Of a DNA stretch of 64,000 nucleotides, positions 7,730-15,061 are shown in pieces. The stretch is from the NCBI GenBank assembly GCA_027315115.1, contig DAHUYQ010000031.1, forward strand, positions 39,931 to 103,930, written 5' to 3'. Each line of letters begins with the position of its first letter. Position 1 is the stretch's first letter. The notes under the pieces were generated by a model, which was not told the DNA's origin, ran no database searches, and saw nothing but the letters and a program-made list of their open reading frames with translations. This DNA is from Solirubrobacterales bacterium (GTDB lineage: Bacteria; Actinomycetota; Thermoleophilia; Solirubrobacterales; Solirubrobacteraceae). Made by a program: the position numbers and the translations under genes.

Positions 7730-8425
7730 CTACCCCTTGGGAATCTTCCAGACGTGCGTCGCGGCGCCGCTCGCCGAGACAATCGCCGCCTGGAGCGAGC
7801 GTGCGTCGTTGCTCGGGTCCACGACCATGAACGCATTCTCGACCACGGGAGCGGACACCCTGCCGCCGTCGGCGTTGGCGACCGTCACCGATTCCGTCCC
7901 GTCGGGCACGAAGCCGAACAGCAGCTCCGCCGGCCCATTGCTGGTGCTCATGGCGATCATGCCGTGTTCTTCGACCTGCGCCAGCGGCGAGCAGTTCGCC
8001 TCGGGCATCGGCCAGCCGGTGGTCGTCTTCCACACGATGCAGGCGCCGCTCTTGCCGGGGACGATCCAGAAGCCGGCGGCGGATCTGTTCGGCTGCTCGT
8101 ACACCGCTTCCGCCGCGTTTGGGTAGTAGTTCCCAGCTGCCTGATCCGGCGCTTCAAATGACGCGGCGACCGAAGCCGGCAGCTCCGTCGTGGCCGCTCC
8201 CGAGCTTGCGGTCGCTGTGTGGCCACGGCGATCGACACGAGTCTTGAGCCGCGAAAACGCCGAGAAGCGGTGGCGCAGGCCGGGTGCCACCGGCCACAGG
8301 CGGGCCGAGGCGGCATCGGACTTCGACGGCCGGTCGCGAGAGCGCGTCGATGTCGCGTAGGCGATGCCGCCGCCGACGATGAGTCCCGCGAGGACGACGA
8401 GTAGCACACGTGCAAGGCGGCTCAT
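7730..8425 (-). CDS. Membrane-anchored or secreted hypothetical protein
   Basis: 231 residues from ATG 8425. Residues about 3-25 (RLARVLLVVLAGLIVGGGIA) form a signal peptide or anchor. The exported part is polar, with two cysteines (ACIVWK and ANCSPLA) that may form a disulfide, and a C-terminal domain with ELLFGFVPDGTESVTVANA. No known catalytic motif was seen. Similar short exported proteins of unknown role are common in this lineage (general knowledge). An upstream in-frame ATG at 8467 would add 14 residues before the signal sequence. Confidence 0.6.
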   Translation of the reverse strand: MSRLARVLLVVLAGLIVGGGIAYATSTRSRDRPSKSDAASARLWPVAPGLRHRFSAFSRLKTRVDRRGHTATASSGAATTELPASVAASFEAPDQAAGNYYPNAAEAVYEQPNRSAAGFWIVPGKSGACIVWKTTTGWPMPEANCSPLAQVEEHGMIAMSTSNGPAELLFGFVPDGTESVTVANADGGRVSAPVVENAFMVVDPSNDARSLQAAIVSASGAATHVWKIPKG

Positions 8426-8763
8426 CCCTGCCTGCCTTCGCTCGGCCTGCTCGCACAGGGCCGCCATCCGGCCGTGCGCGCGGCGGACCGCGCTGACCGG
8501 CGCGTCGTCCGCCCGCAGTCGGCTTTCTCGCTGATCGCTCTCATCCGGTGCCCACTAACGATACGCACATCCCGAGACGGCGTCGGCCGCGATCCGCCCC
8601 CACCCCGCCCTCATATTTGCGGCTTTCTCGCAACCAACCCCTCGGATAAGCCCGGGTCTCTGCCGATACCGCGCTCATATCCTGCTCTAAGCCCCCGTTC
8701 ACCGCTCTTTTAGATCGAGACGCGAGGCTTCCCGGAGAGACCGTCGAACAGATTCCTGCCCGC
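8426..8763. other. Intergenic region, 338 bp, between divergent exported-protein genes
   Basis: This stretch separates two divergent genes whose products are both exported. It must hold both promoters, but I see no confident -35/-10 pair, operator or structured RNA. The AT-richer tract near 8700-8715 (CTCTTTTAGATCGAG) is the likeliest promoter area for the peptidase. Confidence 0.35.
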
Positions 8764-9693
8764 ATGAACGCAACGATGATCGCCAAGCGCATCCTCGCCT
8801 CCGCTCTGGTGGCGGGCGGCGTGTGCCTGGGCGCCGTCGCGCTCGCGCCCGGGGTCGCCGCCGCTGCCGCCGAGAGCTCCGCGGTCAGCGCCAACTGGGC
8901 CGGCTATGCGGTCACCGGCGCCGTCAAGGCGGCTCGCTTCAACCGTGTCGCCGGTGCCTGGGTGCAGCCGGTCGGCACCTGCACCAAGGGCCAGGAAACC
9001 TATGCGGTGACCTGGGTCGGCCTCGGCGGCTTCAAGCAGGGCGCCAGAGCGCTGGAGCAGGACGGCACCGCCGTCGACTGCAACCGCTCCGGCCGGGCGG
9101 CCTACTCCGCGTGGTTCGAGCTGGTGCCCGCGGCCCCGGTGACGATGAGGATGAAGGTGCGCCCCGGCGATCAGATCACGGCGTCGGTCGCGCAGAAGGC
9201 GGGCAAGACGATCCTGCAGGTGCGCGACCAGACCACAGGCGTGGCCAGGACTGCCGTGCGGACCATCTCCGCACCCGATCTCTCCTCGGCTGAGTGGATC
9301 GTGGAGGCGCCCTCGCTCTGCTTCACGAGCACCAACTGCAGCCCCCTGCCGCTGACCAACTTCGGCACAGTCTCCTTCTCGGGCGCCTCCGTCAGCAACG
9401 CCCAGTCGAATCGCACCGCGATCGACGCGGGCTCGCTGAAAGTGACGCGGCTCGAACTGCGCGACTACTCCAGCGGCCCAGGACGGCGGTTCACCAGCTC
9501 GGCGACGCCCACGAGCGGGACCGCCTCGCCGCTCTCAGCGTCGGGCAACGCTTTCACGGTGACCTGGGGCGAACTGGCGCGCGAAAGCTCTGAAGGCTCC
9601 GAAGGCTCCACGGAAAAGCCCGCCGAAAGCGAACCGCAGGCTCCGCCGCCGCTGCCGGGCTTCACCAGCTCAGCAGCATCAATCCCACGCTGA
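8764..9693 (+). CDS. Secreted G1 (eqolisin-type) glutamic peptidase
   Basis: 309 residues with an N-terminal signal peptide (about 1-36, LVAGGVCLGAVALAPGVAAA). The mature part follows the G1 peptidase pattern: SANWAGYAVTG, AWVQP, WVGLGGF, ALEQDGTAVDC, YSAWFELVP, PGDQITASV, AEWIVEAPS, LTNFGTVSF. By comparison with scytalidoglutamic peptidase, Gln99 (in ALEQD) and Glu181 (in WIVEAP) would be the catalytic dyad. Two cysteine pairs suggest disulfides. The C-terminus is a low-complexity Ser/Glu/Pro tail. G1 enzymes act at acidic pH, so an acid-stable extracellular protease is expected. The 3' end overlaps the convergent neighbour by 32 bp. Confidence 0.85.
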   Translation: MNATMIAKRILASALVAGGVCLGAVALAPGVAAAAAESSAVSANWAGYAVTGAVKAARFNRVAGAWVQPVGTCTKGQETYAVTWVGLGGFKQGARALEQDGTAVDCNRSGRAAYSAWFELVPAAPVTMRMKVRPGDQITASVAQKAGKTILQVRDQTTGVARTAVRTISAPDLSSAEWIVEAPSLCFTSTNCSPLPLTNFGTVSFSGASVSNAQSNRTAIDAGSLKVTRLELRDYSSGPGRRFTSSATPTSGTASPLSASGNAFTVTWGELARESSEGSEGSTEKPAESEPQAPPPLPGFTSSAASIPR

Positions 9694-11419
9694 CACCGGG
9701 CCCGATCGTGATCACAAGGCCATGCTCGCCAGGGCCGGGCGCGCGCTCGGCGATCGTGCGATCGATCACGTAGAAGATCGAGGGGGTGCCGACGTTGCCA
9801 TGCTCGGCGAGCAGCCTGTAGCTGATCTCGACCGTCTCGTAGGGCAGGTTGAGGGCCTCCCTGGCACAGTCGATGATGCGCTTGCCGCCGGGATGCAGCA
9901 TCCAGTGGTCGATCATGTGGCCGGTCATGCCGGCGGAGACCAGGAAGCGTTCGACCAGCCCGCCGAGGTGGGCCGCGGCGACGTCGGGCAGCTCTCTGAT
10001 CAGGTGCAGGTGGCTGTCGTTGACATCCAGGCTCATGCAGACCGCGCCCAGGCTGTCGGGGATCTGGTGGACGCTGGAGGCGAGGATGGTGGGGCCGGCC
10101 GCCGAGCGTTCGCCGGGCGCCTGGGCACCGACCAGCATCGCCGCGCAGCCGTCGCCGAAGATCGCCGAGCCGACCGTCTTGCTGCGGGTGTCGCTCTCCA
10201 TCGCTCCCATCAACATCCCGGACATGCTCTCGGCGCCCACGACCAGGCAGAGCTTGTCTGGGTGCTCGGGGAGCACGCGCTGCGCCAGCCGCACGAGCGG
10301 CACCGCGCTGGAGCAGCCGACGCCGACCAGGTGGTACTTGTCGATCGCCGGGTCGAGCTCGAAATGCTCGATCAGTCGGTGCGCGAGCGGAGGACATCCG
10401 AGCGAGTAGAGGCTCGCCGAGATCACGGTGCCGATCCGGTCCAGGTCCACGTCCAGCTTGCGCACCGCTTCCGCCGCGGAGCTCAGCAGGTACTCCTCGA
10501 CCTCGCCGGTCCTTCCCTGCAGTGGCTTTGCCAGCGACTGCGGGTCGAGGTGGACGCGCCGCGTCTTGACCCCGCAGGAGGCGAATATGCGCTGCGCGAA
10601 CGGGTCCTCCGCCAGCCCCAGCAGGTCGAGCATCTGCTGCTGGTCGAGCGTGGCGGCCCCCGCCTCGGCGGTCGCAAGGCCCGCGATGTGCGAGGGCAGC
10701 GGCGCCTGCCGGGAGCCAAGGCTCCGCGCCAGCTCCGCGCCGGGCCGGCGCGTCGCGGAGGACATCGACGCCACCTCGACGCCCGCGGCCGCGGCCGGCT
10801 TGACACCAAAGCGCGTCCAGAAGGCATCCCTGCCGTTGAGGTGCGGGAACGGCGTCTTTGGAACCGGCACGCCCAGGAGCTCGCACAGCGGCTCCCAGCC
10901 GTCGCGGATGTCGTAGATCAGCAGCCGCTCTGGCGGCACCGTGCCGGCCACCTGGAGGCGATGACGTTCGAAGACCTCCAGCGCGTAGTCCCGCTCGCCG
11001 AACCTGCCGTCGAAGATGTCCTGCCAGATCGCAGAGTCGACGGCCTTCATCACCGGAGAGGCGGCGGCGCCACGGCCCTTTAGCCTGCTCGTGGCGTGCA
11101 GGCTGGCGTGGCAGCTCTCATACCAGGCCTCCGGGTCCCTGACGCTGAGGATCACCTTCGCCTCGGGCCATGCCCGCAGCATCTCCGGGTAGAAGCGCGC
11201 GCCCAGCCAGTCGACGGTAGAGCCCCAGCCGGCGAAGGTGCCGCGCCAGTCGATCGGCTGCCCGGCTATTACCTGGTCCCAGAGGGAGGGCCCGTCGGGC
11301 GTCTGCGCGCCATGCAGGGACTCCATCGAATGCAGGCATGGGCCGGCGCCGAGCTCCTCAAGCGCCACCTTCAACGACATCGTGCCAGTTCGGCCAAATC
11401 CCGCGCCGATCACCTTCAC
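9662..11419 (-). CDS. Sulfotransferase-type III polyketide synthase fusion
   Basis: A 585-residue protein in one uninterrupted frame. Residues 1-205 form a P-loop sulfotransferase (GAGFGRTGTMSLK binds the PAPS phosphates; ILSVRDPEAWY is the second nucleotide-binding motif). Residues about 218-585 form a thiolase-fold type III polyketide synthase: Cys369 in GVGCSSAVPL, His509 in MLHPGGKRIID and Asn542 in EHGNVGTPS make the Cys-His-Asn triad. The GTG start at 11419 has a perfect AGGAGG eight bases upstream. An internal ATG at 10765, after a weak GAGGTGG, could yield a stand-alone synthase. The product may be a sulfated alkylresorcinol, pyrone or chromone; that is inference. Confidence 0.85.
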   Translation of the reverse strand: MKVIGAGFGRTGTMSLKVALEELGAGPCLHSMESLHGAQTPDGPSLWDQVIAGQPIDWRGTFAGWGSTVDWLGARFYPEMLRAWPEAKVILSVRDPEAWYESCHASLHATSRLKGRGAAASPVMKAVDSAIWQDIFDGRFGERDYALEVFERHRLQVAGTVPPERLLIYDIRDGWEPLCELLGVPVPKTPFPHLNGRDAFWTRFGVKPAAAAGVEVASMSSATRRPGAELARSLGSRQAPLPSHIAGLATAEAGAATLDQQQMLDLLGLAEDPFAQRIFASCGVKTRRVHLDPQSLAKPLQGRTGEVEEYLLSSAAEAVRKLDVDLDRIGTVISASLYSLGCPPLAHRLIEHFELDPAIDKYHLVGVGCSSAVPLVRLAQRVLPEHPDKLCLVVGAESMSGMLMGAMESDTRSKTVGSAIFGDGCAAMLVGAQAPGERSAAGPTILASSVHQIPDSLGAVCMSLDVNDSHLHLIRELPDVAAAHLGGLVERFLVSAGMTGHMIDHWMLHPGGKRIIDCAREALNLPYETVEISYRLLAEHGNVGTPSIFYVIDRTIAERAPGPGEHGLVITIGPGVSVGLMLLSW

Positions 11420-11583
11420 GATGCGGACCTCCTGTTTTGTGAGCAGGGCTCGGTGAGCACAGACGATACCGAACGGGCAGGCGGCCATGGGTGTCCCGGA
11501 CCGACCTGTGGCGCCGTTTGAGCCCTGCAGCGCGTAGGCTGAGCGGTGATGAGCCCGGCACCGAGAGCACAGAGGATGCGCGC

Positions 11584-12390
11584 ATGTTGAGCGCCGCCCA
11601 GATCGTGCTCGTGGCGATCCTGGCGCTCGCCTACGGCTTGCGAGCGCATCATCTCGCGCGCGCCGGCGAGCCGGCGCGCAGGGCGAAGCTGCTCTGGGCC
11701 TCCGTGGGGCTGATCGTGCTGCTGGCGAGCATGCTGGCGCTGGCGGCGCCGGGCAGGGAACTGCTCTACTGGCGCACCGTCGAACATCTGCTGGTCGGCG
11801 ATCTCGCGTGCCTGCTGATCGCGCTCGGCCTCACCGATACGATGCTGGCTCCGCTGGCGCGCACGCCGCTGCGGCATCTGCGGCCGCTCAACGCGCCGGC
11901 GCCGGCGCTGGCGCTGTGGATCGCCAATCTGCTGGTGTGGCAGATCCCCGGGATCTTGGACGCGACGCTGCGCCACGACTACCTCACGTTCGTGCAGCAG
12001 ATGCTCCTGATCGCGCTGGGCGTGAACATGTGGGTGGCGCTGCTGCGCGGCGTCCTTGCTCCGGGTCCGCGCATGAGCGAGGCCGGCGCGGTCGCCCACG
12101 TGCTGATCGGCCGCCTGATCGCCATCGGCGTGGCGTGCGTGGGCATCTGGTCGCCGGACGTCTACTACCCCTACTACCTGCGCGGCGACAGCGCCTCCTC
12201 CACCTCCCCGCTGGCCGACCAGGGCATCGCGGGGGCGGTCATGCTCGGCGAGATGGCGCTGATCGCGATCTGCCTGCTGCTGTGGATCGCCAGCCGCACC
12301 CGAGGCGCGGCTCATGTTCCAGCCCACGGGTCCGCCGAAGCGGCACAGGCGGCCGGCGCGAGCGCGCTGGCGATGGACGCCCAGGTCTGA
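11584..12390 (+). CDS. ctaG: Cytochrome c oxidase assembly protein, CtaG family
   Basis: 268 residues with about seven transmembrane helices, of the Caa3-type CtaG family that helps assemble the copper centre of haem-copper oxidases in Gram-positive bacteria. Family-like features are the histidine-containing helix ends (YWRTVEHLLVGDLACLL), PLRHLRPLNAPAPAL, the helix ending LVWQIPGI followed by LRHDYLTFVQQ, and the loop GIWSPDVYYPYY. Start at ATG 11584. It is divergent from the synthase fusion and ends 18 bp from the thrC stop. No oxidase subunit genes are nearby. Confidence 0.8.
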   Translation: MLSAAQIVLVAILALAYGLRAHHLARAGEPARRAKLLWASVGLIVLLASMLALAAPGRELLYWRTVEHLLVGDLACLLIALGLTDTMLAPLARTPLRHLRPLNAPAPALALWIANLLVWQIPGILDATLRHDYLTFVQQMLLIALGVNMWVALLRGVLAPGPRMSEAGAVAHVLIGRLIAIGVACVGIWSPDVYYPYYLRGDSASSTSPLADQGIAGAVMLGEMALIAICLLLWIASRTRGAAHVPAHGSAEAAQAAGASALAMDAQV

Positions 12391-12408
12391 GATCCGCGGG
12401 AGTTCGCG

Positions 12409-13722
12409 CTAGCGCAGTGCCAGCGCGGATGTCGGCGCGTCGGTGGCGGCGCGGTCGCCGCCGGCCTCCGGGAACACGGCCTCGAACTGCTCGTAGCTCG
12501 GGGTGATCTGGGTGGTCTGAAACGTGCCCTGCACCGCGTCCAGCGTCTTTAGGCCCTCGCCGGTGATCACCAGCACGACCCGCTCGTCCGGGTCGATGTC
12601 GCCACGCTGCGCGAGCTTGGCGAGCACCGCGGTGGTCACGCCGCCGGCTGTCTCGGTGAAGATGCCGGTCGTCTGGGCGAGCAGCGCGATGCCCTGCCTG
12701 ATCTCCTCGTCGGTGACCGAGTCGATGCCGCCGCCGCTCTCGCGCGCCAGGTCCAGCGCGTAGGGGCCGTCCGCGGGGCTTCCGATCGCAAGCGACTTGG
12801 CGATCGTTTTCGCCTTCACCGGCTGGCAGACCTCTGCGCCGGCGGCGTAGGCGTTGGCGACCGGGGCGCAGCCCTCGGCCTGGGCGCCGTTCATGCGCGG
12901 CAGCGGGCGAGCGGGATCCCCTACGAGCCCAAGCTCACGCCACTCCTCGAAGCCCTTGGCCAGCTTGGTGTAGAGCGACCCGGACGCGATCGGCACGACG
13001 CAGCGGTCGGGGAGCTCCCAGCCGAGCTGCTCGGCGATCTCGTAGGCGAGCGTCTTGGAGCCCTCGGCGTAGTAGGGACGCAGGTTGATGTTGACGAACG
13101 CCCAGTCCCTTTCGGCGGAGATCTCCGTGCAGAGCCGGTTGACGTCGTCGTAGTCGCCGTCGACCGCGACCACTTTGGTGCCGTAGATGCCGGTCGCGAG
13201 GATCTTCTGCTCCTCCAGGTCGGCGGGGATCAGAACGTAGGACTCCAGGCCCAGCGCGGCCGCGTGCGCGGCGACCGAGTTGGCGAGGTTGCCGGTCGAG
13301 GCGCAGGCGAGCACCTCGAAGCCGAGCTCGCGCGCCCGCACCGAGGCGACGGAGACGACCCTGTCCTTGAAGGAGTGCGTGGGGTTGGCGGCGTCGTTCT
13401 TGACCCACACCTCGCGCAGCCCGAGGTGCCTGGCCAGCCGGTCGGCCCTGATCAGCGGCGTGCAGCCGGCGGGCAGGCCGGCACGCGATGCCAGCCGCCC
13501 GGAGGGTCCGGGCTGGCCGCCGACGGTGGGCAGGAAGTCCGCGTAGCGCCAGATGTTCTGCGGGCCGCCCTGGATGCGGCGGCGCAGGCCGGCGACGTCC
13601 TCGCCGAGCCGCGAGTAGTCGTAGGCGGCCTCCAGCGGGCCGAAGCAACGCTCGCAGACGTACTTGGCCTCGAGCGGGTACTCGGCCTTACAAGCCTTGC
13701 ATTGCAGATGGGTCACAGCCAT
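12409..13722 (-). CDS. thrC: Threonine synthase with N-terminal zinc ribbon
   Basis: 437 residues. Converts O-phosphohomoserine to threonine with PLP. An N-terminal four-cysteine ribbon (C8-x2-C11, C23-x2-C26) precedes the fold-type II PLP domain. The PLP lysine is in NPTHSFKDR, the phosphate-binding glycines in ASGSLYTKL and the substrate loop in ASTGNLANSVAAHAA. ATG 13722 has AAGGAG six bases upstream; a longer reading from 13782 would start inside the riboswitch. Expression is predicted to be controlled by the SAM-I riboswitch at 13779-13868, linking threonine synthesis to S-adenosylmethionine level. Confidence 0.9.
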   Translation of the reverse strand: MAVTHLQCKACKAEYPLEAKYVCERCFGPLEAAYDYSRLGEDVAGLRRRIQGGPQNIWRYADFLPTVGGQPGPSGRLASRAGLPAGCTPLIRADRLARHLGLREVWVKNDAANPTHSFKDRVVSVASVRARELGFEVLACASTGNLANSVAAHAAALGLESYVLIPADLEEQKILATGIYGTKVVAVDGDYDDVNRLCTEISAERDWAFVNINLRPYYAEGSKTLAYEIAEQLGWELPDRCVVPIASGSLYTKLAKGFEEWRELGLVGDPARPLPRMNGAQAEGCAPVANAYAAGAEVCQPVKAKTIAKSLAIGSPADGPYALDLARESGGGIDSVTDEEIRQGIALLAQTTGIFTETAGGVTTAVLAKLAQRGDIDPDERVVLVITGEGLKTLDAVQGTFQTTQITPSYEQFEAVFPEAGGDRAATDAPTSALALR

Positions 13723-13778
13723 TGGAGCTCCTTTGGTTGCCTTTGCCCGCTGACCGTGTGGCAAAAGCGAAGCCCGCC

Positions 13779-13868
13779 ACACATCTATCTGGAATTGGCA
13801 CCTTCCCGCTGCGGAACGGTGGTTGCCGGGGCTTCAAAGGGCCAGTCCCTCCACCCCTCTGGATGTGT
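13779..13868 (-). ncRNA. SAM-I (S-box) riboswitch upstream of thrC
   Basis: Read on the minus strand, the aptamer contains the conserved S-box strings GGTGGAGGGACTGGCCC, GAAGCCCCGGCAACC and GGTGCCAATTCC. P1 closes with ACACATC (13868-13862) against GATGTGT (13785-13779), seven perfect pairs. The 3' strand of P1 overlaps an alternative hairpin, GTGTGGC (13782-13776) with GCCACAC (13762-13756), so the two folds compete. CTTTTGCC inside that hairpin can also pair with GGCAAAGG just before the ribosome site. No U-tract follows, so control is more likely translational than by termination. Binding of SAM is expected to lower thrC expression. Confidence 0.9.
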
Positions 13869-13992
13869 CCAGCTATGTTGGCCGCGAAGTATACCGCAGG
13901 ATCGGCGGCACGCAAGCGCATTTCGAGCCCAGGATCGGCCCCGGTCCCGACTGGCGGGTAACGGCGCGGCCGGCCCGGTGTAGGCAGAGGCG

Positions 13993-14985
13993 ATGATCGC
14001 ATCTCAGCGAGAGCTGCAGCCGCCACAGGAGCTGCCCGACGACTTCGACGCGCTCTCCTCCTCGCCGAAGAAGCGGATGCTGATCATCGTCAACCCGTAT
14101 GCGACCACCGTCTCCGACCGGCTGCGGCACCTGGTCGTCTACGCCCTGCAGGGCCGCTACGAGCTCGACGCGGTCGACACGCAGGCGCGCGGGCACGCGA
14201 TCGAGATCTGCAAGGAGGCCGCGCACGAGGGCTATGACGTCGTGGTCGCCTTCGGCGGGGATGGCACCGTCAACGAAGCCGCCAACGGCCTGGCCGGCTC
14301 CTCCACCCCGCTCTCCTGCCTGCCGGGCGGCTCGGCGAACGTCTTCGGCAAGATGCTCGGCATCCCAGGCGAGCTCGTGGAGGCCACCGAGCATCTGCTG
14401 GCGATGGCAGACGACTGGCGGCCCCGCAGCGTGGACCTCGGCGTGGTCAACGGCCGCTGCTTCACGTTCGCCTCAGGTCTCGGACTGGACGCGAGCGTCG
14501 TGCGGCGGGTGGACTCCAACCCGCGTCTGAAGGCCCGTTACGGGCCCTGGTTCTTCACCTGGGCGGCGATCTCCAGCCTCATCCGCCGCTACCTGGTCAA
14601 CCCGCCGCGCCTCACCGTCGAGGCTGCCGGCCAGCGGCTGGACGGGGTCACGGCGGTCGTCCAGAACGGCTCCCCCTTCACCTACTTCCAGAACCGCCCG
14701 ATCGAGCTGACGCGCCCCACCACGCTCGACTCCGGCACGCTGGCGGGCGCCGTCCTGCATCGCGTCACCCCGGCGGCGATGCCGCTGGTCGCCTGGCGCG
14801 CGCTCTCCAGCCGAGCCGAGGCGGTGGACCACCGCCAGATCACGGGGATCGACGAGCTCAGAGAGATGACCGTGAAGAGCAGCGACGGGCGGGCGCTGCC
14901 GCTGCAGGTCGACGGGGACTTCGTCGGCGAGGTGCAGGAGGCGCGCTACTCGATCAGGCCGCGCGCGCTGCGGGTGGTCTCCTAG
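13993..14985 (+). CDS. Diacylglycerol/sphingosine kinase-family lipid kinase
   Basis: 330 residues of the DAGK catalytic family (DgkB/YegS type). Nucleotide-binding glycines are in VVAFGGDGTVNEAANGL; LPGGSANVFGKMLGIP continues the signature. The N-terminal IIVNPYA strand is typical. The C-terminal half carries the lipid-binding beta-sandwich, with VDGDFVGE near the end. It probably phosphorylates diacylglycerol or a related lipid at the membrane; the exact substrate is not visible. Divergent from thrC, convergent with rel. Confidence 0.8.
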   Translation: MIASQRELQPPQELPDDFDALSSSPKKRMLIIVNPYATTVSDRLRHLVVYALQGRYELDAVDTQARGHAIEICKEAAHEGYDVVVAFGGDGTVNEAANGLAGSSTPLSCLPGGSANVFGKMLGIPGELVEATEHLLAMADDWRPRSVDLGVVNGRCFTFASGLGLDASVVRRVDSNPRLKARYGPWFFTWAAISSLIRRYLVNPPRLTVEAAGQRLDGVTAVVQNGSPFTYFQNRPIELTRPTTLDSGTLAGAVLHRVTPAAMPLVAWRALSSRAEAVDHRQITGIDELREMTVKSSDGRALPLQVDGDFVGEVQEARYSIRPRALRVVS

Positions 14986-15061
14986 CGTACGTAAGCGTCG
15001 CCGGCGGGCGTCAGGCGCGAGCAGGCGCCGAGGAATGCCAACGAATTCGTGGCGCGGGGCA

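Noticed and set aside
11491..11583. Longer CtaG start
   Set aside because: The additional 31 residues are polar and unlike CtaG; ATG 11584 leads straight into the first helix.
13779..13868. T-box or threonine attenuator for thrC
   Set aside because: No threonine-rich leader peptide or T-box core; the S-box core sequences are clear.
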